From NCBI GenBank assembly GCA_965220935.1, contig OZ244857.1:2170001-2234000 (forward strand): a stretch of DNA of 64,000 nt, in the 5' to 3' direction. Both the position numbers and the translations under genes were made by a program. Shown here piece by piece: positions 19,786 through 29,407 of the stretch (position 1 is the stretch's first letter; each line of letters starts with the position of its first letter). The stretch comes from Bin80 sp965220935 (lineage in GTDB: Bacteria > Bacteroidota > Rhodothermia > Rhodothermales > Bin80). The notes below the pieces were generated by a model. It saw nothing but the letters and a program-made list of their open reading frames with translations, searched no databases and was not told the origin of the DNA.

Positions 19786-20735
19786 AATTCTTTAAATCAT
19801 CACAGAACCAAGAGCAAGAACGCTTGGAGTCTGGACTAGAAAAAACCCGCAAAGGCCTCTTTGGTAAGCTTGGACGGCTCATTAAGGGCAAGCGTAAAAT
19901 TGACGATGACATTCTTGACAACATAGAAGAAGCACTGGTTACCAGTGACGTTGGCATCAACACAACACTGGAAATCGTTAGTCGCATTCAAAAGCGCGCT
20001 GCACAAGATCTCTACACCTCATCCGAAGAGCTGCAGCAATTGATTCATCGTGAAATTGCAGAACTCTTAGAGCAGAATCAACCCCATCGCCCCACTGATT
20101 TTAATGCTCCCTTAAACCAATGCCCCCATGTCATTATGATCGTAGGCGTCAATGGGGTAGGAAAAACAACAACGATTGGGAAACTTGCATGGCGCTACTC
20201 TGAGGCTGGTCACAGTGTGCTCATTGGGGCATCCGATACCTTTCGTGCTGCCGCAATTGAACAACTTGAAGTATGGGCAAACAGATCTGGTGCTGAAATC
20301 ATTAAGCAAAAACATGGGGCGGACCCTGCCGCTGTTGCGTATGATACAATCCAATCCGCACTCCGTAGATCGACCGATGTTGTGATTATTGACACGGCTG
20401 GTCGACTTCATACCAAGACTGGACTGATGGATGAACTCTCTAAAATCAAACGTGTGATGAGTCGCCAGTTATCTGGCGCCCCTCATGAAGTGCTCTTGGT
20501 GCTTGATGCTACTATCGGTCAAAATGCATTACGTCAGGCGCAAGAGTTTACCCGAAGTGTTGATGTGACTGGTCTGGTTGTCACTAAATTAGATGGCTCT
20601 GCAAAAGGTGGAATTATCATCGGTATTTCCAATGAATTCAAAATCCCCGTCCAGTATATTGGCATCGGAGAAGGCATTAACGATCTCCAAGTTTTTGATC
20701 GTCAACGTTTTGTTGAGGCGCTATCTGTGATCTGA
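19782..20735 (+). CDS. ftsY: Signal recognition particle receptor FtsY
   Basis: 317 residues, NG-domain type with a very short N-terminal acidic/basic region (no long A domain). Motifs: G1 VGVNGVGKTTTIGKLA (about 116-131), DTFRAAAIEQL, G3 DTAGRLHT (about 205-212), G4 TKLDGSAKGG (about 269-278), and the C-terminal IGIGEGINDLQVFD. It binds GTP and docks SRP-ribosome complexes at the inner membrane. It overlaps pgsA by four bases and has 250 bp of non-coding sequence before fmt. Confidence 0.97.
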   Translation: MKFFKSSQNQEQERLESGLEKTRKGLFGKLGRLIKGKRKIDDDILDNIEEALVTSDVGINTTLEIVSRIQKRAAQDLYTSSEELQQLIHREIAELLEQNQPHRPTDFNAPLNQCPHVIMIVGVNGVGKTTTIGKLAWRYSEAGHSVLIGASDTFRAAAIEQLEVWANRSGAEIIKQKHGADPAAVAYDTIQSALRRSTDVVIIDTAGRLHTKTGLMDELSKIKRVMSRQLSGAPHEVLLVLDATIGQNALRQAQEFTRSVDVTGLVVTKLDGSAKGGIIIGISNEFKIPVQYIGIGEGINDLQVFDRQRFVEALSVI

Positions 20736-20985
20736 GTGACCTATCCATGTTCTGTACACCAAGTTGTGTAACTTTTCTTTGATTTAAGAGCAACTCATCT
20801 TTATTGAAATCTTCACAATTGAGTATTGCGAACAATATTCTGACTATTGGGAATTGAGATTACAGATCGGTTAAACCTCCCAATTCTATTATTGACATTG
20901 AAGTTCTTACATCTCATCTTTATCTCTTCGTGGCAAGACATGACTGATTTTTAGTCAACATGATCATCATTGATTGTTTAGTGAC

Positions 20986-21915
20986 ATGCGATTAATCTTC
21001 ATGGGGACTCCTGAGTTTGCCGTACCGTCATTGGAAGCATTGGTGGAAGCAGGATATCCCCCTGTGGCAGTCGTCACAGGATTGGATCAGCGCCGTGGTC
21101 GCGGCCGTAAACTTCAATCAACGGCCATAAAAAAAGCGGCATTGCGGCTGGGAATTGATCGGATCATACAACCTCAGTCGGTCAAAGATCAGGAATTTGC
21201 AAATCAAATTCGTTTACTAGATTGTGACATTCAAGTCATTGTGGCATTCCGCATTTTGCCTGTAAGTGTGTTTTCTTCTGCAAAACTTGGTGCATTTAAC
21301 CTCCACGCTTCTCTTCTGCCCAAGTTTCGGGGCGCAGCCCCCATCAACCGAGCCATTATGGCAGGAGCGATCAAAACCGGAGTGACCACCTTTTTTCTCA
21401 AAGATAAGGTGGACACTGGACATATGATTCTCCAGTGGCCGACAGCAATTTTATCAGATGAAAACGCTGGAAGCCTCCATGACCGATTAGCCCATCTGGG
21501 AGCACGCGCCGTAGTGGAAACAACCCGACGAATCATATCAGGACGAATAACTCCACAAGTTCAGGATGATTCTCTGGCAACGAGTGCCCCTAAAATTTTT
21601 AGGGAAGACTGCCAAATTCAATGGACTAAACCAGCTGAGCAAGTTCATAATCACTGCCGAGGACTCTCTCCCTACCCTGGTGCATGGACTCCATGGAACT
21701 CAATCATGATGAAAATTCTCGGGACAAAACTTTCCCCAGGATCCGGCCCCCCTGGAACAGTGCTCAAGTCAAACGGTCAACTTATTGTTGCATGTCAAAC
21801 GGGTGCACTTGAAATCACTCAGATTCAATGCCCAGGCCAACGTGTCCTCTCCGTAAATGACTTCCTTAATGGACACCCCATTCCCGTAGGATCCACTCTA
21901 TGTGAACCTCATTGA
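20986..21915 (+). CDS. fmt: Methionyl-tRNA formyltransferase
   Basis: 309 residues from ATG 20986 (MRLIFMGTPEFAVPSLEAL), which matches the canonical N-terminus; a TTG four codons earlier at 20974 is in frame but unlikely. The catalytic block LHASLLPKFRGAAPINRAI (around residue 105) and DKVDTGHMI are present; the C-terminal OB-like domain (GLSPYPGAWTPW..., GTVLKSNGQLIVACQTGAL) is complete. It formylates initiator Met-tRNA in the cytoplasm. Unlinked here to def; moxR follows after 40 bp. Confidence 0.96.
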   Translation: MRLIFMGTPEFAVPSLEALVEAGYPPVAVVTGLDQRRGRGRKLQSTAIKKAALRLGIDRIIQPQSVKDQEFANQIRLLDCDIQVIVAFRILPVSVFSSAKLGAFNLHASLLPKFRGAAPINRAIMAGAIKTGVTTFFLKDKVDTGHMILQWPTAILSDENAGSLHDRLAHLGARAVVETTRRIISGRITPQVQDDSLATSAPKIFREDCQIQWTKPAEQVHNHCRGLSPYPGAWTPWNSIMMKILGTKLSPGSGPPGTVLKSNGQLIVACQTGALEITQIQCPGQRVLSVNDFLNGHPIPVGSTLCEPH

Positions 21916-21955
21916 AAGATCTGGGTTAACTGCTCATCATTATTTTCTGAACTTT

Positions 21956-22951
21956 ATGACCAACTTTGATCTTGCCCATGTGAGCGAACGAATTCGGGTA
22001 GAAAGCGCATTTGTAGACGATCTACGCACTGAAATTGGTCGCGTTATTGTGGGGCAAAGCTATATGATTGAACGCCTGATGATCGGCCTGCTTGCATCTG
22101 GTCATGTCCTACTTGAGGGCGTACCAGGTCTGGCTAAGACCTTAACGGTCAATTCTCTGGCTAAGGCGATTGGCGGAAACTTCCAACGTATCCAGTTCAC
22201 AACTGACCTACTCCCCGCCGATTTATTGGGTACGCTCATCTATAATCAACAAACGGGAAATTTTTCTATCAAAAAAGGCCCTCTTTTTTCAAATATTGTG
22301 CTTGCAGACGAAGTGAATCGATCACCTGCAAAGGTTCAAAGCGCCCTCCTTGAAAGCATGCAGGAACGGCAAATTACAATCGGAGAAACAACCTTCCCGT
22401 TAGAGGAGCCATTCCTTGTTCTGGCGACTCAAAATCCTATTGAACAAGAAGGAACCTACCCCCTACCCGAAGCACAGGTTGATCGCTTTATGCTCAAAAT
22501 CAAAGTCGGCTATCCTTCTCATGACGAGGAAATGGAAATTATGCGGCGGATGGCCACAACAGCCCCCGCTCATGAAATCACCCCTGTAACTACACCTGAA
22601 AAAATCTTGTCTGCACGCCTGGTGCTCAACGAACTCTATATGGACGAGCGGGTTGAACGCTATATCGTTGACTTAGTGATTGCGACGCGTGAACCCGATG
22701 CGTTTAAGATGTCTGAATTGGCGCCTCTGATTGATTATGGTGCCTCTCCAAGAGCTACGATAAACCTTAATCTTGCTGCACGCGCTCACGCATTTTTGAA
22801 TCATCGTGCATATGTGACACCCGAAGATGTTCGCTCTATTTCCATGGATGTGCTCCGACACCGAATTACCATTACCTATGAAGCCGAAGCCGAAGAGATG
22901 GAGCCCGAGACGATCATTCAGAAAATTCTTGACACCATTGAAGTACCATAG
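21956..22951 (+). CDS. moxR: MoxR-family AAA+ ATPase
   Basis: 331 residues from ATG 21956 (MTNFDLAHVSERI); the frame is open upstream to GTG 21902 inside fmt, but the extra 18 residues are not MoxR-like. Features: VIVGQ, Walker A GVPGLAKT, FQRIQFTTDLLPADLLGT, KGPLFSNIVLADEVNRSPAK (Walker B and sensor region), ATQNPIEQEGTYPLPEAQVDRF and GASPRATINL. MoxR ATPases act as chaperones, usually beside a DUF58/VWA operon; no such gene follows, the next one being a peptidase, so this member is separated from its common partners. Confidence 0.92.
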   Translation: MTNFDLAHVSERIRVESAFVDDLRTEIGRVIVGQSYMIERLMIGLLASGHVLLEGVPGLAKTLTVNSLAKAIGGNFQRIQFTTDLLPADLLGTLIYNQQTGNFSIKKGPLFSNIVLADEVNRSPAKVQSALLESMQERQITIGETTFPLEEPFLVLATQNPIEQEGTYPLPEAQVDRFMLKIKVGYPSHDEEMEIMRRMATTAPAHEITPVTTPEKILSARLVLNELYMDERVERYIVDLVIATREPDAFKMSELAPLIDYGASPRATINLNLAARAHAFLNHRAYVTPEDVRSISMDVLRHRITITYEAEAEEMEPETIIQKILDTIEVP

Positions 22952-23108
22952 TTGTCCTAAACGCACCTTTCAACAGATGAACACTTTATGGGCTGATAGG
23001 TTTGACTGCCGTTTGTGGATAATTTGTGAATGATCTGTTGATTTTGTATATTAGTCAAATTTTGCATAATTTCTACGTGTTTCTATATAGTTGAATCAAA
23101 TTTTGTAT

Positions 23109-24077
23109 ATGATCAAAAGAAACTATGTCGTTGATCCAATCACGCTGGAGCCTATGCTCAAGCCTTTTGGGTTTATGAAATCGACAATCCTTATAGGGTC
23201 ACTGATAGGGATTTTTGCATTGGGCTGGCTGATTATTGACCATCTATTGATCTCAGCTCAGGAGCAGATTTTGATCGCTGAAAATCAGGTATTACACCAA
23301 GAGTTGTCCAACTCTCATGACCGCGTAACTGATCTTACCCATCAAATTGATGGTCTAGTTCAGACCGATCAGGAACTGTATCGCTTGATTCTGCAGACCG
23401 ATACCATCCCAAGTGATGCACTGCAATTGGGCGTTGGTGGTGTTGATCCTTATCGCCGCTTTGACGGATTCAGTGAGTCTACGGCGACCCTCCTTCGCAA
23501 CCACTCCGAACTTCTTGACGAACTTGAGAGAAAAGTTGCACTTCAGATTTCAAGTTATGAAACCTTGAAAACTCTGGGATTAAAGAAGAAGAGACAATGG
23601 GACCAGCTCCCAACCATAAAACCTACGTTTGGGAATTTATCCTCTACTTACGGATCAAGACTCCATCCGATTCTTCGTTATCATAGGATGCATTCGGGTG
23701 TTGATATTTCTGTGCCAATTAACTCTCCTGTATATGCAACGGGAGGCGGTTTTATTGAACTCATTGATCATGACTCTGGCTATGGTAATTACATCATCAT
23801 AGATCATCCTGATGCTGGTTACAAAACACTATATGGCCATCTAAATTCAACAATCCCTAATCTCAAGGTGCGTGACGAGGTCGTTCGTGGACAGCAGATA
23901 GCATTGAGTGGTAATACGGGCTTGAGCACTGCCCCTCATGTTCACTATGAGGTACGTGACCGTAACGATAATGCATTAAACCCACTTCATTTCTTTGGGC
24001 CAAGTATGACACCCGAAGAATATCACGATTTTCTATTTCGTGCACAAAAGTATCATAACCTTCCTTCACTTGACTAA
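23109..24077 (+). CDS. M23 family zinc metallopeptidase, membrane anchored
   Basis: About 322 residues from ATG 23109; an in-frame TTG at 23091 is possible. One transmembrane helix near residues 25-45 (STILIGSLIGIFALGWLIIDH), a coiled coil (50-95) and then the LytM domain: RLHPILRYHRMHSGVDIS with HxxxD zinc ligands, GYGNYIIIDHPDAGYKTLYGHL, and APHVHYEVR with HxH. This cleaves peptidoglycan cross-links or activates amidases at the periplasmic face. The length and order match the coiled-coil M23 proteins usual in Bacteroidota-like genomes. Confidence 0.92.
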   Translation: MIKRNYVVDPITLEPMLKPFGFMKSTILIGSLIGIFALGWLIIDHLLISAQEQILIAENQVLHQELSNSHDRVTDLTHQIDGLVQTDQELYRLILQTDTIPSDALQLGVGGVDPYRRFDGFSESTATLLRNHSELLDELERKVALQISSYETLKTLGLKKKRQWDQLPTIKPTFGNLSSTYGSRLHPILRYHRMHSGVDISVPINSPVYATGGGFIELIDHDSGYGNYIIIDHPDAGYKTLYGHLNSTIPNLKVRDEVVRGQQIALSGNTGLSTAPHVHYEVRDRNDNALNPLHFFGPSMTPEEYHDFLFRAQKYHNLPSLD

Positions 24078-24139
24078 CTCAATCCTGGCGGCACATGGAC
24101 TTAATCTCTTTCTTGCCCCGTCCACACACTAATTAAACT

Positions 24140-24361
24140 ATGGGATATTGGACACTTGAACTTGCCTCATTTCTTGAAGATGCGCCTTGGCCTGCGACTC
24201 AGGATGAATTAATTGATTATGCTGAACGAACGGGGGCACCCTTTGAGGTGATTGAAAATCTCCGTGAGTTAGAAGACGAAGGGGAACCATACGAAAGCAT
24301 GGATGAAGTCTGGCCTGACTACCCCACCGCTGACGACGATTTTTATTACGAGGACGAGTAA
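24140..24361 (+). CDS. DUF2795 small acidic protein
   Basis: 73 residues, MGYWTLELASFLEDAPWPAT... ending in an acidic tail (YPTADDDFYYEDE). The block TLELASFLEDAPWPATQDEL and ENLRELEDEGEPYESMDEVW are typical of the DUF2795 family conserved in Bacteroidota and Chlorobi; its function is unknown. It overlaps the next gene by 59 bp. Confidence 0.9.
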   Translation: MGYWTLELASFLEDAPWPATQDELIDYAERTGAPFEVIENLRELEDEGEPYESMDEVWPDYPTADDDFYYEDE

Positions 24362-26765
24362 GTGGGGCTACCTCGGCCTGCTACTGGTGTTGTTGGGAAC
24401 GATTCAATCAACATCTAGTTTTGCTCAATCCTCCCAGAATCCACCGTTGGTCGCTGGAATCCGATTTATTGGGAGCTATGACTTCCCTGATGAAGTTCTA
24501 CAAAACAATATCCGCACAACCCGAAACCGCCGATTCTTAGGAATTCGTAACTGGAATTGGTGGCTCTGGTTATACCGGGTTGGGGAATCTGGAAGATTGG
24601 GCTCTCGCCTAAGCAGAACTTTTATGAGCATTGGAGAGCCTCCCTCGTTGTTAAATGATACTATGATTGCCTCTGATGTGGACCAACTTCGGATTTTCTT
24701 TGAGCGAGAAGGTTATCTCCAATCGGAAATAACCTCACAGATAGACATCATTGATGGTCAAGTTTACATCACTTTCAATATTTCCCAAGGACCTGCTACA
24801 GTGGTCAGTCATATCTCCTATACCGGTCTTGACAGTCTGAATATCGCGCTTCTGAGGGAACTGGTTAAATCCTCTCTGTATCCGCCAACGAATAATCAAC
24901 CACTGCTCAGCTACCAGACGGTCCCCCAACGTTTTAGAGAAGGGCAATTGATTGAAGAACGTCGTCGACTTTTGAATCATTTACAAAATATGGGGTATGC
25001 GACTGTAACAAGAGATTCAATTCGTGCTCTAGTTACTCCCATTGCATCAGATTCATTTAAGGTGGAATTACGTATCAATCCAGGTGGACGATTCCGTTAT
25101 GGTGCAGTTCATTTTGAGGTTGACGGCCCCGAGCATTCTGTGCCAGCGCGAATGGACACGCTTTCCACTGATACTTTGTCATCTCAACTTATCACATCAT
25201 TCATTCAGGGTGATCGCCAAATTAATCCATCGCTTCTAACGGAATCACTCTACATGACCCCTGGGGCATGGTATAACTGGTCAGAAATTCAAAATACAAA
25301 ACGACACTTGGAGTCTACAGGCGTCTTCACATTCACCGATATCGTCCGACTTGATGCAGTGAATCAATTGCTTCCACATCGAATCTTTGTTCGCACTCGC
25401 CCACGCCATCAATTTTTGCTCTCTTCATTTCTTCGTCAAAGTAATGATGGATTAGGCAATGTCGCCAATGAACTCGGTGGTGGACTTGGACTGACATATG
25501 AAAATGTAAATTTATTTGGCCGTGGTGAAGTACTCAGTCTCAATTCTACAGGTTCGGTTGCAGCTGACATAGGTGAAAATTTTCTTCAATCCACACTTCT
25601 TGAAATCTCTGCAACCGTGAGACTACCTTATCTAACCTTCCCGTTTCGTAGATTGGGTTACCCAGAGAGATTTATTCAAACGAGAACTCAATTCTCATTT
25701 TCATACCTCACAACTCGTCGCGAAGACCTGAATTTGATCATTCGTGGCCGTGCAGCTGCCCGCATACGATTTGAATTGCAGCACAACCAGCATCTTACGT
25801 CAATCATTGATTTAATGGATCTCAGTCTGAGCCAACCTGATACATTGCGTGGTTTTGAGGCTATCTTCCTCAATCGTGTTCTAGGAACTGATGAGTCATC
25901 CAGAGTGATAGATCCCGTCCAGAGAGCTCAAATTATTGAAGATTACACGCAACCCCAAATCAACAATGCCATCCGATATACACTTCGTTCTGAACGGGGC
26001 AACCCCCTTCGTAAAGAAGATGGGTACAGTCTTGAAACAAGTGTTGAACTTGGCGGCAATCTGCCTTACTTGCTGGATCGCTATGTATTTACACCTGGAA
26101 CGCAGGAAGAGAGTTTACGCTTGTTTTCATTTGTAGGAAGCGACTCCGAAGCCAACTACAGACAATATGTGCGATTTGTGAGTAGTTATCGTCACTATTC
26201 CCCCCTGAGTCGTCGTACTGTATTAGCTACAAAAATCCTTGGTGGGTGGTCTCACCCCATAGGAAGATCTAAGGTGATTCCCTTTACGCATCGCTTTTAC
26301 AGCGGTGGCGCTTCAAGTGTGCGAGGCTGGACACTTCGAGGATTAGGACCTGGCGCAACCAGCTTCAAACAACTCACGACTAATCAAAGGGAGACCAATC
26401 TTCTTGGGGGTGATATCAAACTAGAGGCAAGTATTGAATTACGTCAAACGATGGTCAGAGGGCGTCTGGGAGCTGATTGGATTTTAGCAACATTTACGGA
26501 TGCGGGGAATGTATGGTTTGGGCCTCGCAATCCTGGCTTTTCGTCCACCAATACTGACCAGCCTACGGGGCGTTTTGCCATTCAAAATTTATACAAAGAA
26601 ATTGGTGTTGGTTGGGGTATTGGACTGCGGGCCTCATGGGCTTATCTGGTCGCACGTTTTGATATGGCAATCCGCGTCTATGATCCCGCAGACCCAAGTG
26701 GGCAACTATTTCCTACGGGCCTCAACAATTGGACCGGCTATTTCCGCCTTGGGCATGCCTTTTGA
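24303..26765 (+). CDS. Omp85/BamA-like outer-membrane assembly protein
   Basis: 820 residues: a signal peptide (about residues 20-41, LGLLLVLLGTIQSTSSFAQS), POTRA-like segments (about 48-345, e.g. FFEREGYLQSEITSQIDIID and GRFRYGAVHFEVDGPEHS), then a 16-stranded-type barrel with RFYSGGASSVRGWTLRGLGP (the conserved VRGF/Y-like loop 6 motif) and a terminal strand ending HAF. Aromatic C-terminus and beta signal fit insertion in the outer membrane. The ATG at 24303 overlaps DUF2795; no nearer standard start precedes the signal peptide. It could be BamA or a TamA/Omp85 paralogue. Confidence 0.88.
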   Translation: MKSGLTTPPLTTIFITRTSKWGYLGLLLVLLGTIQSTSSFAQSSQNPPLVAGIRFIGSYDFPDEVLQNNIRTTRNRRFLGIRNWNWWLWLYRVGESGRLGSRLSRTFMSIGEPPSLLNDTMIASDVDQLRIFFEREGYLQSEITSQIDIIDGQVYITFNISQGPATVVSHISYTGLDSLNIALLRELVKSSLYPPTNNQPLLSYQTVPQRFREGQLIEERRRLLNHLQNMGYATVTRDSIRALVTPIASDSFKVELRINPGGRFRYGAVHFEVDGPEHSVPARMDTLSTDTLSSQLITSFIQGDRQINPSLLTESLYMTPGAWYNWSEIQNTKRHLESTGVFTFTDIVRLDAVNQLLPHRIFVRTRPRHQFLLSSFLRQSNDGLGNVANELGGGLGLTYENVNLFGRGEVLSLNSTGSVAADIGENFLQSTLLEISATVRLPYLTFPFRRLGYPERFIQTRTQFSFSYLTTRREDLNLIIRGRAAARIRFELQHNQHLTSIIDLMDLSLSQPDTLRGFEAIFLNRVLGTDESSRVIDPVQRAQIIEDYTQPQINNAIRYTLRSERGNPLRKEDGYSLETSVELGGNLPYLLDRYVFTPGTQEESLRLFSFVGSDSEANYRQYVRFVSSYRHYSPLSRRTVLATKILGGWSHPIGRSKVIPFTHRFYSGGASSVRGWTLRGLGPGATSFKQLTTNQRETNLLGGDIKLEASIELRQTMVRGRLGADWILATFTDAGNVWFGPRNPGFSSTNTDQPTGRFAIQNLYKEIGVGWGIGLRASWAYLVARFDMAIRVYDPADPSGQLFPTGLNNWTGYFRLGHAF

Positions 26766-26769
26766 GTCA

Positions 26770-28209
26770 ATGACCTCTGAAAATCAGGTATTTCCCCGCT
26801 CTCTGCGTCGAGGAGATGAGATAGTGGTCACTATGGAAAAAGTAGCTGATCTAGGCAAATCTCTTACACATCATTCTGGGCAGGTCATTTTTGTGCCTCA
26901 AACTCTGGTCGGCGAGCAGGTTCGCACCAGAATTACTAAGCGACGGAAAACTTATGCCGAAGGGCAACTCCTTGACCTTATTGCTCCATCTCCGAACCGT
27001 GTTGAACCTAGATGTCAACACTTCGGAAGCTGTGGAGGATGCACGCTCCAACATGTACAGTATTCTCAACAGTTGGTTGATAAGCAGCAACTTGTCATTG
27101 AGGCCATGGCTCGGATTGCTAAGCAAACAGACATAACTGTCCTTCCCCCAATAGCTGCCCCCAAGCCATATGAATACAGAAATAAAATGGAGTTTTCATT
27201 CTCCACATATAGATGGCTTTCACATGAAGAAATTGCATCAGATAAAATCATTGACGCATCATTTGCTCTTGGTCTACATCCTCCAAAAGTATTCTATAAA
27301 ATCTTGGATATTGATCAGTGCCATCTTCAAGAGGGCCAACCAAACGCTATTGTTAATGGCATTCGTTCGTTTGCTCAAGATTCAAAATGGAAGCCCTGGA
27401 ATTGGCGAAGTAAAGAAGGATTTCTCAGACATTTAGTCATCCGAAAATCCACATATTTACCAGATTTAATGGTAAATATCGTCACATCAAGTTTTCTGAA
27501 AGATCGCATGTCTTGTCTGGAAACCTTCTTGAAAGAGCATCATCCCTACGTTACAACTCTCGTTAATTCCATCAACTCAACCGCCGCTCAGACAGCGTTT
27601 GGGGAGCGAACTGAAACGATCTATGGCACTGGATTTCTGAGAGATCAGATTGGTAATCTCACTTTTCAGATTGCCCCAGATGCTTTCTTCCAACCAAATA
27701 CTTTGCAAGCTGAGCAGCTTGTGAATGTCATCCAGAATCTGGCCGATTTCACTCAACGGGATCATATTTATGATTTGTATTGCGGCACTGGAACGATTGC
27801 ATTATCTCTTGCTAAACATGTCAAACATGTGATAGGGATAGACTTAGTAGACGATGCAATTAATAATGCCAAAAACAATTCAAAAATCAATCAGATCAAC
27901 AATTGTACATTCGTTAGTGGTGACATGCTAAAACTATTAAACCCCAAATTTACTGAAGAGCATGGAGAGCCTGACATTGTGATTCTTGATCCTCCAAGAG
28001 CAGGCATGCATCCAAAAGTGGCCAAGCAAGTTGCTATATTGAATGCTCGAAAAATTATTTACGTTAGTTGTAACGTCCGAACACAGGCAAGAGATTTACT
28101 GATTCTTTCAGAGTTCTACGACCCAGTCATTGCGCAGCCTATAGATCTATTTCCGCAGACGCATCATATTGAGAATATTGTTTTACTTGAACGAAAAGGG
28201 CATGGGTAA
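26770..28209 (+). CDS. rlmD: 23S rRNA (uracil-5-)-methyltransferase RlmD/RumA-like
   Basis: 479 residues from ATG 26770 (an earlier in-frame ATG at 26755 overlaps the Omp85 stop). TRAM-like N-terminus, then the iron-sulfur cysteine cluster CQHFGSCGGCTLQHVQYS with a downstream cysteine (DIDQCHL), the SAM site DLYCGTGTIAL, DPPRAGMHPK and the catalytic Cys in YVSCNVRTQARDL. It methylates U1939 (or U747/U54 in relatives) of RNA using SAM. It overlaps the following epimerase start by eight bases. Confidence 0.93.
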   Translation: MTSENQVFPRSLRRGDEIVVTMEKVADLGKSLTHHSGQVIFVPQTLVGEQVRTRITKRRKTYAEGQLLDLIAPSPNRVEPRCQHFGSCGGCTLQHVQYSQQLVDKQQLVIEAMARIAKQTDITVLPPIAAPKPYEYRNKMEFSFSTYRWLSHEEIASDKIIDASFALGLHPPKVFYKILDIDQCHLQEGQPNAIVNGIRSFAQDSKWKPWNWRSKEGFLRHLVIRKSTYLPDLMVNIVTSSFLKDRMSCLETFLKEHHPYVTTLVNSINSTAAQTAFGERTETIYGTGFLRDQIGNLTFQIAPDAFFQPNTLQAEQLVNVIQNLADFTQRDHIYDLYCGTGTIALSLAKHVKHVIGIDLVDDAINNAKNNSKINQINNCTFVSGDMLKLLNPKFTEEHGEPDIVILDPPRAGMHPKVAKQVAILNARKIIYVSCNVRTQARDLLILSEFYDPVIAQPIDLFPQTHHIENIVLLERKGHG

Positions 28210-29170
28210 AACTGCTTTTGTCACTGGCGGAACGGGCTTTGTTGGGAGCCATCTGGTGGAATCTTTGATCCAGCGGGGATATTCAGAAATTCGCTGCTTA
28301 GTACGCTCTCAGCCTAGATGGCTTGCTGATTTAGATATCGTGCAAGTAAACGGTAGCCTAAACGATAATGAACTTATCCGAGAAGCATTACATGGAATTG
28401 ATTATATCTTCCATGTTGGAGCGATGACTCGTGCCCGAACTTGGCGTACATTCTACGAGGCAAATGTCACATCAACCCTAAATCTTATCCGTGCAGCGAC
28501 GCTCGCTAGTATATCCAAGGTGTGTGTCATCAGTAGTTTGGCGGTTGCAGGGAAAACTGATCAATTGATTGCGGATGAATCCACTCGCTGCGATCCTATT
28601 TCCTTGTATGGAAAAAGTAAACTCAAAATGGAGCAAGCACTAAAAAGTTTTGATTTACCGATGGTGATTGTAAGACCGCCTGTGGTATACGGGCCCAGAG
28701 ATAAAGATCTGCTAACCTTTTTTGCTGCAGTAAACCGTGGAATTTGTGTCATGCCCAAGAATGATCCAGGTGTAACACTGGTATATGTTAAAGATTTAGT
28801 CAGAGGAATCATTGAATCTATTGAATCCAATCAAACCAATGGCCACATCTATTACATTGGAAGTAAAAATGCCACTACAACTTGGAAGACGTTGCAACAT
28901 TCAGCCGAATCTGCACTTAAAAAAAAATCTCGTATGATCCATCTTCCTCGTCCTTGGATCATGCCACTTGGAACCGTCAGTGAATTTGTTGGGGCGTTCA
29001 CTGGAAAATATCCTCCTCTGAACCGGGAAAAAGCACGCGAGATTCTACATGCTACCAAACAATGCTCATCTGCCAAAGCATTTGAAGACTTTGGCTATGA
29101 GTCAGCCATCCAACTTGACCAAGGCATTGAAGAAACCATTATTTGGTATCAATCGCATGGCTGGCTATAA
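28202..29170 (+). CDS. NAD(P)-dependent epimerase/dehydratase (extended SDR)
   Basis: 322 residues from ATG 28202 inside the rlmD stop region. Rossmann motif VTGGTGFVGSHLVE (residues 6-19), SSLAVAG, YGKSK (YxxxK) at about 147, and PPVVYGPRDKDLLTFF. The substrate is probably a nucleotide sugar, sterol- or lipid-like compound. It is the last gene of the packed run 24140-29170 and a 237-bp gap follows. Confidence 0.88.
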   Translation: MGKTAFVTGGTGFVGSHLVESLIQRGYSEIRCLVRSQPRWLADLDIVQVNGSLNDNELIREALHGIDYIFHVGAMTRARTWRTFYEANVTSTLNLIRAATLASISKVCVISSLAVAGKTDQLIADESTRCDPISLYGKSKLKMEQALKSFDLPMVIVRPPVVYGPRDKDLLTFFAAVNRGICVMPKNDPGVTLVYVKDLVRGIIESIESNQTNGHIYYIGSKNATTTWKTLQHSAESALKKKSRMIHLPRPWIMPLGTVSEFVGAFTGKYPPLNREKAREILHATKQCSSAKAFEDFGYESAIQLDQGIEETIIWYQSHGWL

Positions 29171-29407
29171 TATTTTTATCAATCTATAGAATGTTGAATA
29201 CATCATTTATGATCAAAAACAGAAAAACTCGCCGCTGGCATTAATAACTACTGTCGTTAGAGACACATCCTATCATCTGGGTACCTTGAACGTATCACTG
29301 TTAATGAATTTGAAACCTTAAAAACCTTGACTAAGTATAGATGCGTGAAGCGATGCATTTGTCCAGCCTCGTATCTTGACAACTATTCACCATAAAACAT
29401 AAAGAAC